In this document: positions 13,720 through 24,360 of the stretch, in pieces | Position numbering within the stretch: the stretch's first letter is position 1 | Layout of the letters: each line of letters starts with the position of its first letter | DNA from: Dioscorea cayenensis subsp. rotundata | Taxonomy: Eukaryota; Streptophyta; Magnoliopsida; Dioscoreales; Dioscoreaceae | Direction of reading: 5' to 3' | NCBI RefSeq assembly: GCF_009730915.1 | Contig: NC_052488.1 | Span: 22,004,305 to 22,068,304, forward strand | DNA: 64,000 nucleotides | Notes under the pieces: generated by a model | Seen by the model: only the letters and a program-made list of their open reading frames with translations | Told to the model about the DNA's origin: nothing | Databases searched by the model: none | Translations under genes and position numbers: made by a program

Positions 13720-14212
13720 ATGATTTAATCTCAGCCATCCATGCTTCTCTTCATTCTCTTTTCAGTAGCTGCCTCGAACTAATGCCATTCCACTTGATCA
13801 AATTCATCACAACCCTTGATTGATTTTCGATCACAACTCAACGAACAAAAGTCCATCCACTTGCCTTGCCTCGAACTAAAGCTATCCATCCATGATGATT
13901 TAATCTCAGCCATCCATGCTTCTCTTCATTCTCTTTTCGATGCTGCCTCGAACTAATGCCATTCCACTTGATCAAATTCATCACGACCCTTGATTGATTC
14001 TCGGTCACAACTCAACGAACAAAACGACCATCCACTTGCCTTGCCTCGAACTAAAGCTATCCATCCATGATGATTTAATCTCGACCCATCCATTCTTCTC
14101 TTCATTCTCTTTTTCGATGAGTCGCCTCGAACTAATGCCATTCCACTTGATCAAATTCATCACGACCCTTGATTGATTCTTGGTCACAACTCAACGAACA
14201 AAAGCGACCATT
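13720..14212. repeat. Three-copy tandem repeat, period 175 bp
   Basis: The word ATGATTTAATCTC begins at 13720, 13895 and 14070. Each unit continues through CATCCATGCTTCTCTTCATT (CATTCTTC in the third), GCCTCGAACTAATGCCATTC and CACAACTCAACGAACAAAA. Copies differ by a few bases. The repeat lies wholly inside the hAT element. Confidence 0.9.
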
Positions 14213-14343
14213 CAAACACCTGAAAACACCTATTACCCTTCTACTCAAAACTAAAGACACCAAGACAATGAGGCAAACACTAATTTGCTTAAGGGTGTAT
14301 TGAGTCTTGATCCTTCCAACAACTTTGCTCGCTTTTGATCATC

Positions 14344-14790
14344 ATGAAATACTCCATCTTGCTAGATTATACTCCCGAAGATTTCTCTCTCTCTGAGCTT
14401 CTTTCGAGCTTCACTACCAACTTGAACTCTACATTGATCTCTGTAAGAGGGGATCCAGATTTCTATAATCTTGTTGATGTTGGAGCTCTTGCAATAAAAG
14501 ATGGTGAAGCATAAATATCATATTTGTTTTTCCTTTGGTGTATCGACTCATTGAGCTAGCATTGGTGTTACCAGGGTTGCCACGACTACTTGTTGAGAGA
14601 TATTTTTTTCGACAATGAATGTTGTGAAGACCGATTTGCAGAACCGACTTGCGGATGAACTACTTGTCAGATTGTTTGGTGTGTTACATTGAGAAAAAAA
14701 ATATTCATTAGCATTGATGAGGAAACAATTATGCAAAGGTTTCAAAAGTTGGCATCTCGCAAAAACTATTTGAAACCTCTCAAAGTTCCA
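14344..14790 (+). pseudogene. hAT transposase C-terminal remnant
   Basis: An open stretch from 14344 (57 codons, MKYSILLDYTPEDFSLSELL...) resembles the region before the hAT dimerisation domain. After its stop, the conserved block can be followed through several frame changes: YRLIELALVLPG, then MNVVKTDLQNRLADELL, then IFISIDEETIMQRFQKLASR. This order matches the end of plant zf-MYM-type hAT transposases. Several frameshifts and stops make it non-functional. Confidence 0.7.
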
Positions 14791-15080
14791 GTGCTTGAAG
14801 TACTCCATTGGTTAGGAAAAATTAGTTGTTATTCATGTACTTGTGTATAATAATGAAGTTTTTTTGAATTAATTTGACTTTCTTGTTATTGAATAGATCA
14901 ATTAACTTTTGATATGTTTTTTATGTATTTATGTTTCATGTTTGTATGCCAAATTTTTTGTTGACCGGTTGGAATATTTATTCGGCGGCTGGAAATTTTT
15001 TTTTCCGTCAACTTTTGCCCCACCCTCTGACGAGTCCTGGCACCGCCACTGTATATCACTATTCACTAGCCTTCAACTTT

Positions 15081-15290
15081 GGTTTAATGGTTATGCTCTC
15101 TCACACGCCCCCACAGGGGGGGGTGCAAATCTCAAGGGTGGATTCGGAATCTGAACTCGTGTAGACGCATCATGCGAACACGAATGCACCGATTTGCTCC
15201 GTGCGCCGTTTGTTTTGGACTGCACCGCACGCCTCAGGAGATCAGTACCTGATCTGATCTGATCAATTTCCTTATAATTCTTATATTGGT
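15081..15290 (+). repeat. Possible tRNA-derived SINE fragment
   Basis: TGGTTTAATGG near 15081 fits a pol III A box and GGATTCGGAATCTG near 15140 is a degenerate B box at plausible spacing. It lies next to the hAT right end. No poly-A tail or target duplication could be paired, so the call is tentative. Confidence 0.3.
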
Positions 15291-15434
15291 GCATATGTAA
15301 CTTTTTTAAATCATATTACATCACAATTTTAATAAAATTAAAGACCCTTCAATGTATATAAATATATTGAAAAATTTATACATGTAGGCGTAATTGAGAA
15401 AAAGTTGAGAGTTGTGAATGCATAGGTGAATCCA

Positions 15435-15435
<1 letters not shown>

Positions 15436-15487
<52 letters not shown>
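15436..15487. repeat. TA microsatellite
   Basis: A pure run of about 25 TA units in intergenic DNA. Confidence 0.95.
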
Positions 15488-15489
<2 letters not shown>

Positions 15490-16245
15490 ATATTTTTAAA
15501 ATTCTCGATTGAAAAATTGCTCCAAATTAGATCACAAATGGTTGAATTTGGACAAAGAGAGGAACATCACGTCTTCAAGCTTAGTAGACATATAAGACAA
15601 TATCCTTTGTGTTACTCTCTATGATAAATACTAATAATAAATTTACGCATATTTCCAAATAGGCATAACTCAAATATTATTTATTTTTTTAGCTTAAAAT
15701 TTAGGTTTTTGAAAGTTAAAATAAATCAAATTATTTTTAATTTTCACATTAATATTTAAAATAACCGATTAATCATATTTATAACAAAAAAATTAACTAT
15801 TTCACCACCTTGCAATAAGAGAATTGGTATTAATTTTATTCACTGTCAAAACCAAAAGTTGAGAAATCAAGATAATTAAATATTGAGCTATTAAAAAACT
15901 CAAAAATTTTTTTTTTTTTTTTAAAAATATTCTTAAAATTTTATAGAACTAAATTCAAATTTGATTTTAATATTTATATCAAAAATAACCAAATATTGTC
16001 AAGATAGATATAAATAATTTCACCAACCTTAGATATAAGATCACTGTTTGTGTTACTAGTAAATACCAATAATGAATCAAATATGCAACGCATTAAAGAT
16101 TATCAAGAATAAAATATGCATTATGTGCCACTATTTTTCATTGAGCGCTTAATGAAACTAATATATGTGTATTTCTTGAAAAAACACTCAAATTTTACGT
16201 TTTTTTTTTACTAATAAATAAATAAATAAACAAAGCCCATTTTAT

Positions 16246-16439
16246 TTTATTTTATTTTATTTTTATTTTTTTTTGAAATAAGTGGATAAACCACAGATTT
16301 ATTGAAAAGTAACAACAGTACAAAATAAGAAACTCCTCTCACCAGTGGTGAGGAGAAACAAAATACCACAAAGAAAATAAAAGCAAGGATAAAAATCTAA
16401 GAAGACGGAAGACACCACGGGCATCTCAGGCCTGCCTAG
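16246..16439 (-). mobile_element. 5'-truncated LINE 3' end with 16-bp target duplication
   Basis: ACAAAGCCCATTTTAT is repeated exactly at 16230-16245 and 16440-16455 and flanks this 194-bp insert. On the minus strand the insert ends in AATAAATCTGTGGTTTATCC followed by an A-rich tail, the usual 3' end of plant L1-type elements. A hairpin (CTCCTCACC pairing with GGTGAGAGGAG) lies 5' of this. Two relatives occur in the window at 41478-41613 and 62650-62952. Confidence 0.8.
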
Positions 16440-16455
16440 ACAAAGCCCATTTTAT

Positions 16456-19400
16456 AGCACGAGACTAATTTTAATTTTAACACGGGTAAACAAAATGGCA
16501 GGTTATTGTCAAGTCAGGCACAAATAATTGCACTGATATTTAGTACAAAAATTATTGTTTGCGTCTACCCAATATTGGTAACGAGTCAAATCAATTTATT
16601 TTAAAAAGAAAACATGATCACGTGGTATTAAGAAAAAAGATATTCAATGTTTTTGAAATTTAAGTTTTTTTTTATTTATTAAAATTTTGAGAGTGATTAA
16701 TATATTTAAAATATAATATAATATATATATATATATATTTATGACATATGAAACTGTTTTTAAATGAAAGAATAATTTACATCGTTTTGTGTTAAAAGGT
16801 TGTTACCACTTACCAGTTTTTTTTACTAGATGAAGTTTAAAAATAAAAATAAAAACTTGTTATTTCTATCTTGTAAAACTGAAAAACTAAAAAGTTGTTA
16901 TTTTTAAAATTTGTCAAAAAATAAAATAAAAAATTATGCCTCTATTGCTTCTCTCCCTCTATGCAATGGTTTACTTTTCTTCATTTTAATATTTTATTAC
17001 TCAAATGACATGTAATGTAGAAAGGAGCAATTGTATAAGTAAATACTTCTACAACGTGGAAGATATACATCCGGCGCTATTTTAATATACTATCGGTCCC
17101 TGCAATATAATGCACATTTGTCTTAATTCCATATGATCTATATTTACTATGTGTATAGATTCATTTTAGTTTGTAAACTTTGTATTGATCATATACCTTT
17201 TTTTCATTTTTTAAAATTATTTGATGTTGACATAAGCATACTTCAATGACATTGACTTGCATGTGATACGCTACACATGACGCTACGTTATCAATTTAAT
17301 TTTTTTTTCATTCTTTACCCAATTGTATGACTTGCCACGTGACTATAAAAATAATTAAAAAAATTAAAAAAAATTCTAGATGAATAATATTTTTATTGAT
17401 CTAAGGCTTAAGATATGTAGTGTCGGTCTTTGAGTTTTCAAAATAGGTTATTCAGATGATTGAAAAACACCTGATTTACTCTAAAGAGATATATCAATCC
17501 AAAATGTTGATCAGTATCGTTGAAGTGTATTTGTAAATCTAACATTAGCTTGAAAAAGTGGAATGTACTAAATTTACAAGAATTCAATCAAATCCTCTTT
17601 GATCATTGGTGTTAGAAATTTTCATTGATAACTCATGGTGTCGATTACAAATCATATATTTCAATTATAACTACTCTGGCCAACCTAGGTTGACACTCCA
17701 TACCTCCCTTTTTCAAGAAATAATTTTTTTGGGGAGGCATTCAACGCTATCTATAGGTGTTTCACCTAGGAGCATGTTCGAACGTAAAAGATGATAAAAC
17801 AATCATTTTTTTTACTCGATAGATGGTAAGGCGACAAAGCATCCGCAAACGTCTAACCCAATCTCTTTTTTAAGTGAAAAAAACTCCTCCTCATGGTGTT
17901 CAAGTTTCACTTGCCGTCAATCCCCACCGTCAACATTATCCTTACCAAACTTCATATTAGGCTTCCTACTCTGTTGATCGATTGAGCGATCTAATTCTAA
18001 GGCTTGGCATTTGGATTAAAAATGGGTTTTTTTAGTCAAATTCTTTTACAAACTTTTGAATGACTGCATCTCAGTATTAGAGATTTGTGGAGTCGTGAAT
18101 TCTAAATCCCACTCAATAAGAGTGATATAAAAATAAAATAAATGTACATGGTAAAATAGAAAAGTCTAAACGCCAAAATTTATACAGGTTCATCTTTATA
18201 TGATATACATCATATTTCCAACTATCGTTGCAATATTTACTGTGAAGAACAATTTAAGAGTACAAAAATATATCTCACACACTCTCTTTGGTATGTCACA
18301 CCTTCAAAAATACTCAAAAAATTATATATATGTATTTTTCATTCAAAAAAACTATTCTTCTCACACTCACTCCCTCCTTATGTTATCCCCTTGCATGTTC
18401 ACAAGAACTCATGACCATTTATAAGAAGAATTATTAACTTCATTTCAACATCCAAATGAAGCCCCTCCCTCTCATAGGCATGGGTGAGTTTTTCTTAAAA
18501 AACACATTGGCGACTTGATTTATCACCATTTTTTAACATTTAGATATTCAATAAATAAAACATTATGGAAGAGTGATCAAGATCAAGATTTTCAATTAAC
18601 TTACATAAAAACAAAATATTAAATATGAATAATCTCTTAACTTGAATCTCCACAACACTTGTGTGCTCTGTTATGAGTTCCAACATTTGAATCAGAACTT
18701 CTTCTAGCGTTTGAACCAAAAAATCCCCTAGTACTGACCAAGATATATTCATCATGGCTACCTTGAATCATGCTTCGTTGCCATTGCATCCTTTGTTTAA
18801 TTTGTTTCCCTATTATTCCTAATTTATTTATTTTTTTATCTTTCCACTTTAGATAAAAACTTTGCTTTTTCCAACCCTAACTTAGTTTATTAGATTTTTA
18901 ATATGCGCAAGTCTTTATTTTAGACCTAGTTTTTTTTTATAATTTGTATTTCAACAAATAAATAAATAAATAATGTCCTTGTACGTAGTATAGCATGACA
19001 ATACACTATGGTACCAAGTTAAACAGGGCTAGCCTAAAACCATATGATAATACTTCAAGATCTCTTTGATCACATCTGCTCTTCGTTAAATGTCAAATGG
19101 AAATCTCAAAGAGATAGTGAATATTAATTTCTATGGCGTGAAAGATTGAAACACCATCGACCATGCAATATTTACAATTGCGACAGCACATTACGTGGCA
19201 GTTCTTATCCTTAAAGTACATGCAATACATGCATGTAAAAGTAAAACCCTCCACTAATTATTTCTAGTGTTTTGCGTCATATAATTAATCACACGTGACA
19301 CACACTCTTTGGTTTTAAGATCTAAAACAGAGTTTAGATATTAAGAACAACAATCAAATAACAAGTATAATGGAAAAAAAAAAAAAAATCCACAATTAGT

Positions 19401-19490
19401 CTTCATCCTTATCCAAACTCATAATAATAATTTTTTTTAAAAAAGGTAAATTGCTAGAAATTCAATCTTATCCGTATTCACTTTGTCAGC
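16456..19490. other. AT-rich intergenic DNA, no gene recognised
   Basis: Three kilobases of AT-rich DNA with short reading frames only (longest about 74 codons). No protein family, terminal repeat pair or RNA gene could be recognised. Confidence 0.5.
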
Positions 19491-19495
19491 ATTGA

Positions 19496-20130
19496 TGACG
19501 TGGCATCACCAAGAAGACAAGGCTAGTTACGTTGCTTAATCCTGAGCCACGTGGCACTCATGTAGGGGAAGGCCACGTCAAGAGTACATGCATCGCCACG
19601 TGTACGTCCGAACTTGGTCCAATTATCGGGAGGTTTTATAGCATCACCCTTGAAAAACCTAAAATTTAAAATAATGATGATTTTTTTTTAAAAAAAAAAT
19701 ACATATATATATATATATTAAAAAAAAATATTATGGTAAAAATTTCGCACAATTATTGGAGAAATGAGCAAAATGACTGAGAAAATGATTTGACAATACT
19801 TGGTGTCATGAAACTTTATGAGAATAATGAATGAAGATCGACAACAATACTATTATATCACTATTTAATATTCATACTTTCTATATGAGAGTATATTATT
19901 TTTTTTCTTTTTAAAGTAATACAGTAGGGGATTATTAATTAATTTAATTTAATTACTGAAATGTTTTATAGTCACTCTTATAGTAGAACTCATCCTCATT
20001 ATTAGTGTATTAATGTAACTGTCTATTTTTTAACACCTTTTATATGACAACACGTCAAAAATCTCAGGGGTCAATAAGTTAAAAAAACCCTTCTCCATGC
20101 ACTTGCAAGGCGCCGCGATGCCACGTCAGC
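19496..20130 (+). promoter_or_regulatory. Cluster of ACGT-core (G-box/ABRE/C-box) elements upstream of asparagine synthetase
   Basis: Five bZIP-type sites are spread over this promoter: TGACGTGGCA at 19496-19505, the palindromic G-box GCCACGTGGC at 19546-19555, GGCCACGTCA at 19571-19580, GCCACGTGTACG at 19595-19606 and TGCCACGTCAGC at 20119-20130. In Arabidopsis, ASN1 (DIN6) is a known target of bZIP factors under sugar starvation and darkness. The cluster suggests similar control here; this is inference. Confidence 0.6.
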
Positions 20131-20205
20131 ACAATAGCGATACTTAGTTATAACGACTAATTAACAAATTAACAATAGAATTATCTCTTAATCTTAATTT
20201 GAGCC

Positions 20206-20213
20206 TATAAATA
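20206..20213 (+). promoter_or_regulatory. TATA box of asparagine synthetase
   Basis: TATAAATA lies 137 bp upstream of the ATG at 20343, leaving a 5' UTR of about 100 nt. Confidence 0.6.
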
Positions 20214-20342
20214 CTCGTTTTGGTGCGCGAAGTTGAAGGGCACCAAAGAGCGTTGATTTCTCTCCTTCGTTTGAGCGTTTCCTCATCTCTTCCTCATCGT
20301 TCTCCGTTTCTTTGAGGATTTCTGGTGGTTTTTTGGGTGAAA

Positions 20343-20849
20343 ATGTGTGGGATTCTTGCTGTTTTAGGTTGTTCTGATAGTTCACAGGCCAAGAGAGTCC
20401 GGGTTCTTGAGCTATCTCGCAGGCATTGATTCATTCTTTATTTGGTTAAAATTTGATTGTTTTTCTTTGATTTATGATGATTTATTTGTTTTTGGTTTAT
20501 TGAGTGTAGATTGAAGCACAGAGGGCCGGATTGGAGTGGGTTGTATCAGCATGGTGATTGTTTTCTGGCTCACCAGCGTCTTGCCATTGTGGATCCTGCT
20601 TCTGGTGATCAACCCCTTTATAATGAAGATATGAACATTGTTGTCACGGTATTGGATCTTGTTTTCTATTGTTTTTTTTTTCATGATTTGTGGATGAATT
20701 TTGATGAGGATTGATGATAAATAGGTTAATGGAGAGATTTATAACCATGAAGAACTGAGGAAGGCTTTGGTTGGTCATAGATTCAGGACTGGGAGTGATT
20801 GTGATGTGATAGCCCATTTGGTAATTTCTTGATTAAAAAAAATTGATTT

Positions 20850-20881
<32 letters not shown>

Positions 20882-23666
20882 CGTTCATTGTTTTAGTGGT
20901 TTTGTTTTGAAAATTCATGACAGTATGAGGAGCATGGAGAGAATTTTGTGGACATGTTGGATGGGATGTTCTCATTTGTGCTTTTGGATACAAGAGACAA
21001 CAGCTTCATTGTTGCCAGAGATGCCATTGGTGTCACATCCCTTTACATTGGATGGAGTCTTGATGGTATTTATTCTATAATTTAATCTAAATTCCTTCCA
21101 TTCTAGTTGTTTGGATGTTTGATTTTTTAAGCAAAAAAATGTTCTATATATATAGGTTCTGTTTGGATATCATCAGAAATGAAAGGATTGATTGATGATT
21201 GTGAACATTTTGAGGCCTTCCCACCTGGACATCTCTATTCAAGCAAAGCAGGTGGATTTAAGAGATGGTACAATCATCCGTGGTACTCAGAGTCAATTCC
21301 TTCCGCTCCTTATGATCCGCTGGTACTGAGAAAGGCTTTTGAGGATGTAAGCTACTGAGCTGAAGCACTTAAAACTTTGAAAGAACTGAGAATTTGAGTT
21401 CATAGTTAAATTTTATTATATTCTTGATTTTGTTTAGGCTGTGATTAAGAGACTAATGAGTGACGTCCCATTTGGAGTTTTATTGTCTGGTGGTCTTGAT
21501 TCATCCTTAGTAGCTGCAGTCACTTCTCGGTATTTGAAAGAAACCAAAGCTGCAAAACAATGGGGAGCTCAGCTGCATTCTTTCTGTGTTGGTTTAGAGG
21601 TTATCTCTTATACATCTTCTATTTCAAAGAAAAGAAAAATCTACTTCTTTAGAATCTGTTGTTCTCACTGTTTGATCTTTGTTTTGTAGGGATCTCCAGA
21701 CTTGAAGGCTGCCAAAGAAGTTGCTGATTATCTTGGTACAGTGCACCATGAGTTCCATTTCACCGTTCAGGTACCTACCTACAACTGTTGGAAACTTTTT
21801 ATGTAAGAAGCTAGAATTTGTTTTGATGATTTACGTACTTTATTCTGTGATTAACAGGACGGTATTGATGCAATTGAGGATGTGATTCATCACATTGAGA
21901 CTTATGATGTTACTACAATCAGAGCAAGCACTCCAATGTTTCTCATGGCTCGCAAGATCAAAGCTTTGGGAGTCAAAATGGTCCTCTCTGGTGAAGGTTC
22001 TGATGAGATTTTTGGAGGATATCTCTACTTTCACAAGGCACCTAACAAGGAAGAATTCCATCGAGAAACATGTCATAAGGTGTTCATAATTCATGAACTA
22101 CTTGCCTTTTGGATTAACTGTTCTGTTTTTTTTTCCTGAAACAATTGGTTTGCAGATAAAAGCTCTACACCAGTATGATTGTTTAAGAGCAAACAAGGCT
22201 ACATCTGCATGGGGACTGGAAGCTAGAGTCCCATTTCTGGACAAAGAGTTCATTGATGTAGCAATGAGCATTGATCCTGAATGGAAAATGGTGAGATAAT
22301 TTACAATATAGATACACATATATTCATATATTTAGAATACATATGTTTAAAATACATGTATAATATGCCTGGGAATATTTCAAGGAACGAGTATGAATCT
22401 TTTAAAAATATTATTGTTTTTAAATATTTGCTTATATTGATCATGACATTAGCAATAAAAAAGATATTGAAATTCCATAAACTTAATGTATTTTCCTAAA
22501 AGATATGATCATAATTTCAACGTTAGTGTTTTTTATTTTGATTTTTTTTAGTGAGTTGTAGAAGAGCTTGTAATATCTATTATTATATAATTAATTTTTT
22601 TTTACGTTTTGGTTTCTCTTCTAAATTTTTTTTTTTTGAAAGATTCTTCTATTAGGTTTTATTTCATTTGGATTTGAATTTGATTGATTTATTTATTTTC
22701 ATAAAAAGTATGTGCATGATGCTATAATTTTATTCATTAAAATAATTTATTTGTATTTCAAATTATGTATATATGCAATATTGTTTTACGAATATCAAAC
22801 ACGAACCAAGGGAATTTGCTTAGTATATATATAGTATTCATTATGTCATTTATTGCTGAAATCTGGAAGTTATTCAATCAGATCAAACCTGAAAGTGGGA
22901 GGATAGAGAAGTGGGTCTTAAGAAAAGCATTTGATGATGAAGAAAAGCCATATCTTCCAAAGGTCAGTCACATCTTCTCCAATTGAATATTCACTTAAAA
23001 AGAAACAGAACAAGCACTCAAGTCATTATGTTTTCATTCTTCAGCACATTCTCTATAGACAGAAAGAACAGTTCAGTGATGGTGTTGGTTACAGTTGGAT
23101 TGATGGACTCAAAGCTCATGCAGAACAACATGTAATTTTTTTTCTACTTGTTTATCTGAAAGATCAAGGATTACTATTTCAAATTGTTAATCATAAATTA
23201 CCATCTTTTACTGCAGGTTACTGACAAGATGATGCAAAATGCTGGAAATATCTTTCCACACAACACACCCACAACTAAGGAAGCATACTATTACAGGATG
23301 ATATTTGACAGATTTTTCCCACAGGTAACTGATTGATTGAACATAAAGAAGAGGATCAAAATACAGGTAAAATTGGATGAATCTCAAAGTTAATAATGTG
23401 ATGTTGTGTTTCAGAACTCTGCAAGCTTGACAGTTCCAGGAGGTCCCAGTGTTGCTTGCAGCACAGCAAAAGCAGTTGAATGGGATTCACAATGGTCAAA
23501 CAACCTTGATCCTTCAGGCAGGGCTGCGTTGGGTGTTCATGAATCAGCTTATGAACCTCATGTTCCTGCTGCTATTGCCGCTGGGAAAGGGGCTAATATG
23601 ATAACCAAAAAGAAGAAGCCAAGAATTGTTGAAGTTACTGCTTCAGGGCTCCCAATTAGCACTTGA
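20343..23666 (+). CDS. ASN: Asparagine synthetase, glutamine-hydrolysing
   Basis: The cytosolic enzyme makes asparagine from aspartate, glutamine and ATP and is central to nitrogen transport. Thirteen exons: 20343-20422, 20510-20648, 20725-20820, 20924-21065, 21156-21346, 21438-21599, 21690-21770, 21858-22079, 22156-22290, 22882-22962, 23045-23131, 23217-23324 and 23415-23666. They add to 1776 nt, a 591-aa protein in one frame. It starts [10 protein letters not shown]; Cys2 is the nucleophile of the class II glutaminase domain (about 2-200). [10 protein letters not shown] and [12 protein letters not shown] are glutaminase motifs. The synthetase domain has the ATP-pyrophosphatase loop SGGLDS at 233-238 and [12 protein letters not shown] further on. 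The C-terminus is the lysine-rich plant tail ending ASGLPIST. Intron 1 appears to use a GC donor (CGCAG, then GCATTG). The other donors are GT. Confidence 0.97.
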
Positions 23667-24360
23667 TAATCTCTTATTTAGACTAGTATTTATTATTGTT
23701 GTTGTTGATTATTTTCTTTTTTATGGAAATTAGCGGAGATCGTATTGTGATTATGAACCACCAGCCATGGAGTTTATTATACATGGCTTGATGATTTAAG
23801 CTTAAAAATCGCGCACATGTTCAATGTACTTCAGTACAAATCTTGAGTTCATTATCAGTTACTGGTTTCACCTCATTGAGTCAAGTCAAGCTTCAAATGA
23901 ATAAAGTTTTGAGACAAGGCATTATAAAGGAATGCAGTTTTACAATATATTTGCACATGAAAAGAGCAATACATCCTGAAGGGAACTCCGAGTTTGATAC
24001 TTCACATCTTAAAAACAAGGTAACATTGCATTCTAATGAACTCTTGCAGCCAATCTGTCAACTGCAAAGCGAGAAGCCGGATCACTCTAAGCTCAAGTTT
24101 AGAATTTGCAACTACTTCTGGAGCTTCAAGTTTGGTGGTTCCTTTGATATGGCAAATGATAGATGAAAAGTTTGTGATTTTTGTCATTTTCCTTTCACAG
24201 AATTCTTGGCGCAAGTTGTCCCATTTTTCCTGCCTGTTAAAACTTTTATGCGAAAAATGGATGAATCTTTCGCTGCTGGAATACGCGGCGACCTTGAAAA
24301 TTTTGGCCTGCAAGATGCTTATAGGGTTTAATTTAAGTCTTGAATCAAAACAATATTATT
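23667..24360. other. Convergent 3' region between asparagine synthetase and the next gene
   Basis: This holds the 3' UTR of asparagine synthetase and, on the other strand, the probable 3' UTR of the uncharacterised gene at 24361-26287. Overlapping open frames of 103-125 codons on both strands at 24000-24413 show no recognisable domain and I do not call them as genes. Confidence 0.5.

Larger units (their letters stand above)
13624..15051 (+). mobile_element. Deleted hAT-family DNA transposon
   Basis: The left end CAGTGTGGCGGCGCCGGGG pairs with the right end, whose reverse complement is CAGTGGCGGTGCCAGG; this is the usual hAT terminal inverted repeat type. TATATCA occurs on both sides (13619-13625, overlapping the left end by two bases, and 15052-15058) and may be the target duplication. 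Inside, 14344-14790 carries remnants of the C-terminal dimerisation region of a hAT transposase of the zf-MYM/DUF4371 plant type. The N-terminal and catalytic parts are missing and a 175-bp tandem repeat fills the left third. At 1.4 kb it cannot be autonomous. Confidence 0.7.

Noticed and set aside
13720-14212. CRISPR-like array
   Set aside because: The 175-bp units are directly adjacent without unique spacers and sit in a plant transposon.
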